This document shows positions 5,677 through 5,762 of a stretch of DNA of 5,762 bases, in pieces. The translations under genes and the position numbers were made by a program. Each line of letters opens with the position of its first letter. Within the stretch, counting starts at the first letter, position 1. The stretch covers positions 1-5,762 of the forward strand of contig JAITOP010000275.1 in NCBI GenBank assembly GCA_031289895.1. Reading direction: 5' to 3'. Origin of the DNA: Prevotellaceae bacterium (GTDB taxonomy: Bacteria; Bacteroidota; Bacteroidia; Bacteroidales; UBA932). The notes under the pieces were generated by a model. That model ran no database searches and had not been told where the DNA came from. It worked only from the letters and a program-made list of their open reading frames with translations.

Positions 5677-5762
5677 ATGAATGAAATACTGAAATTCAGC
5701 AATGTAGAAGAAAAAATCATTATCTTACGTAATGAAAAAGTAATTATTGATAGCGATGTTGC
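5677..5762 (+). CDS. N-terminus of an ORF6N-domain protein (partial, runs off right edge)
   Basis: The ATG at 5677 opens a frame that stays open to the end of the window, giving 28 full codons that read MNEILKFSNVEEKIIILR, then NEKVIIDSDV. The pattern V-E-x-K-I-x-x-[IL]-R-x-x-x-V-[IL]-[IL]-D-x-D-[VL]-A is the start of the ORF6N domain, a DNA-binding module known from phage antirepressor-like proteins and often found in Bacteroidota chromosomes and mobile elements. Family members usually continue with E-L-Y-G-V, which lies outside the window. The start is only 7 nt past the thioredoxin stop and no promoter is visible between them. The role is presumably regulatory, and since only the first part is visible, the assignment rests on this one motif. 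Confidence 0.65.
   Translation, partial: MNEILKFSNVEEKIIILRNEKVIIDSDV

Overview
The window looks like a chromosomal segment of a Bacteroidota (Bacteroidales-like) bacterium. The DNA is AT-rich, there are no clear Shine-Dalgarno sequences, and two gene starts are preceded by exact matches to the Bacteroidota -7 promoter element TAnnTTTG. The gene content also fits: a GldA-like ABC ATPase, a bacterial serine palmitoyltransferase of the Bacteroides type, and a secreted thioredoxin whose signal peptide ends in A-Q. All supported genes read on the + strand.

Layout. Positions 1-209 hold the 3' end of an ORF that resembles a transposase C-terminus. Positions 210-491 are non-coding and hold a weak terminator-like site, a six-unit heptamer array and a promoter. 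Next comes a first gene group: a secreted TPR-ending protein of unknown function (492-1493), a GldA-like ABC ATPase (1584-2501), and a membrane-anchored coiled-coil protein of unknown function (2507-3409) whose start is 5 nt past the ATPase stop. Positions 3410-3948 (539 nt) are non-coding but highly structured: a heptamer array, an octamer array, a large three-layer nested palindrome, an inverted octamer array, an operator-like palindrome and a promoter. The second gene group is spt (3949-5157), a TlpA-type thioredoxin 11 nt later (5169-5669), and, 7 nt after that, the first 28 codons of an ORF6N-domain gene that runs off the right edge.

How the genes work together. Spt should make 3-ketosphinganine, the first step of the sphingolipid synthesis typical of this phylum. 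The thioredoxin would act outside the cytoplasmic membrane, and no direct link to sphingolipids is visible. The GldA-like ATPase lacks a permease gene in the window, and the coiled-coil protein after it has only one membrane segment, so it is not an obvious replacement.

No gene cluster here amounts to a new defence or metabolic system. The least ordinary content lies between the genes. Short tandem arrays, mostly of 7-nt units with related sequences, occupy each of the three larger gaps, and the largest gap also carries a multi-layered inverted repeat of about 260 nt. These look like dispersed repeat families and are the best candidates for something under-described.
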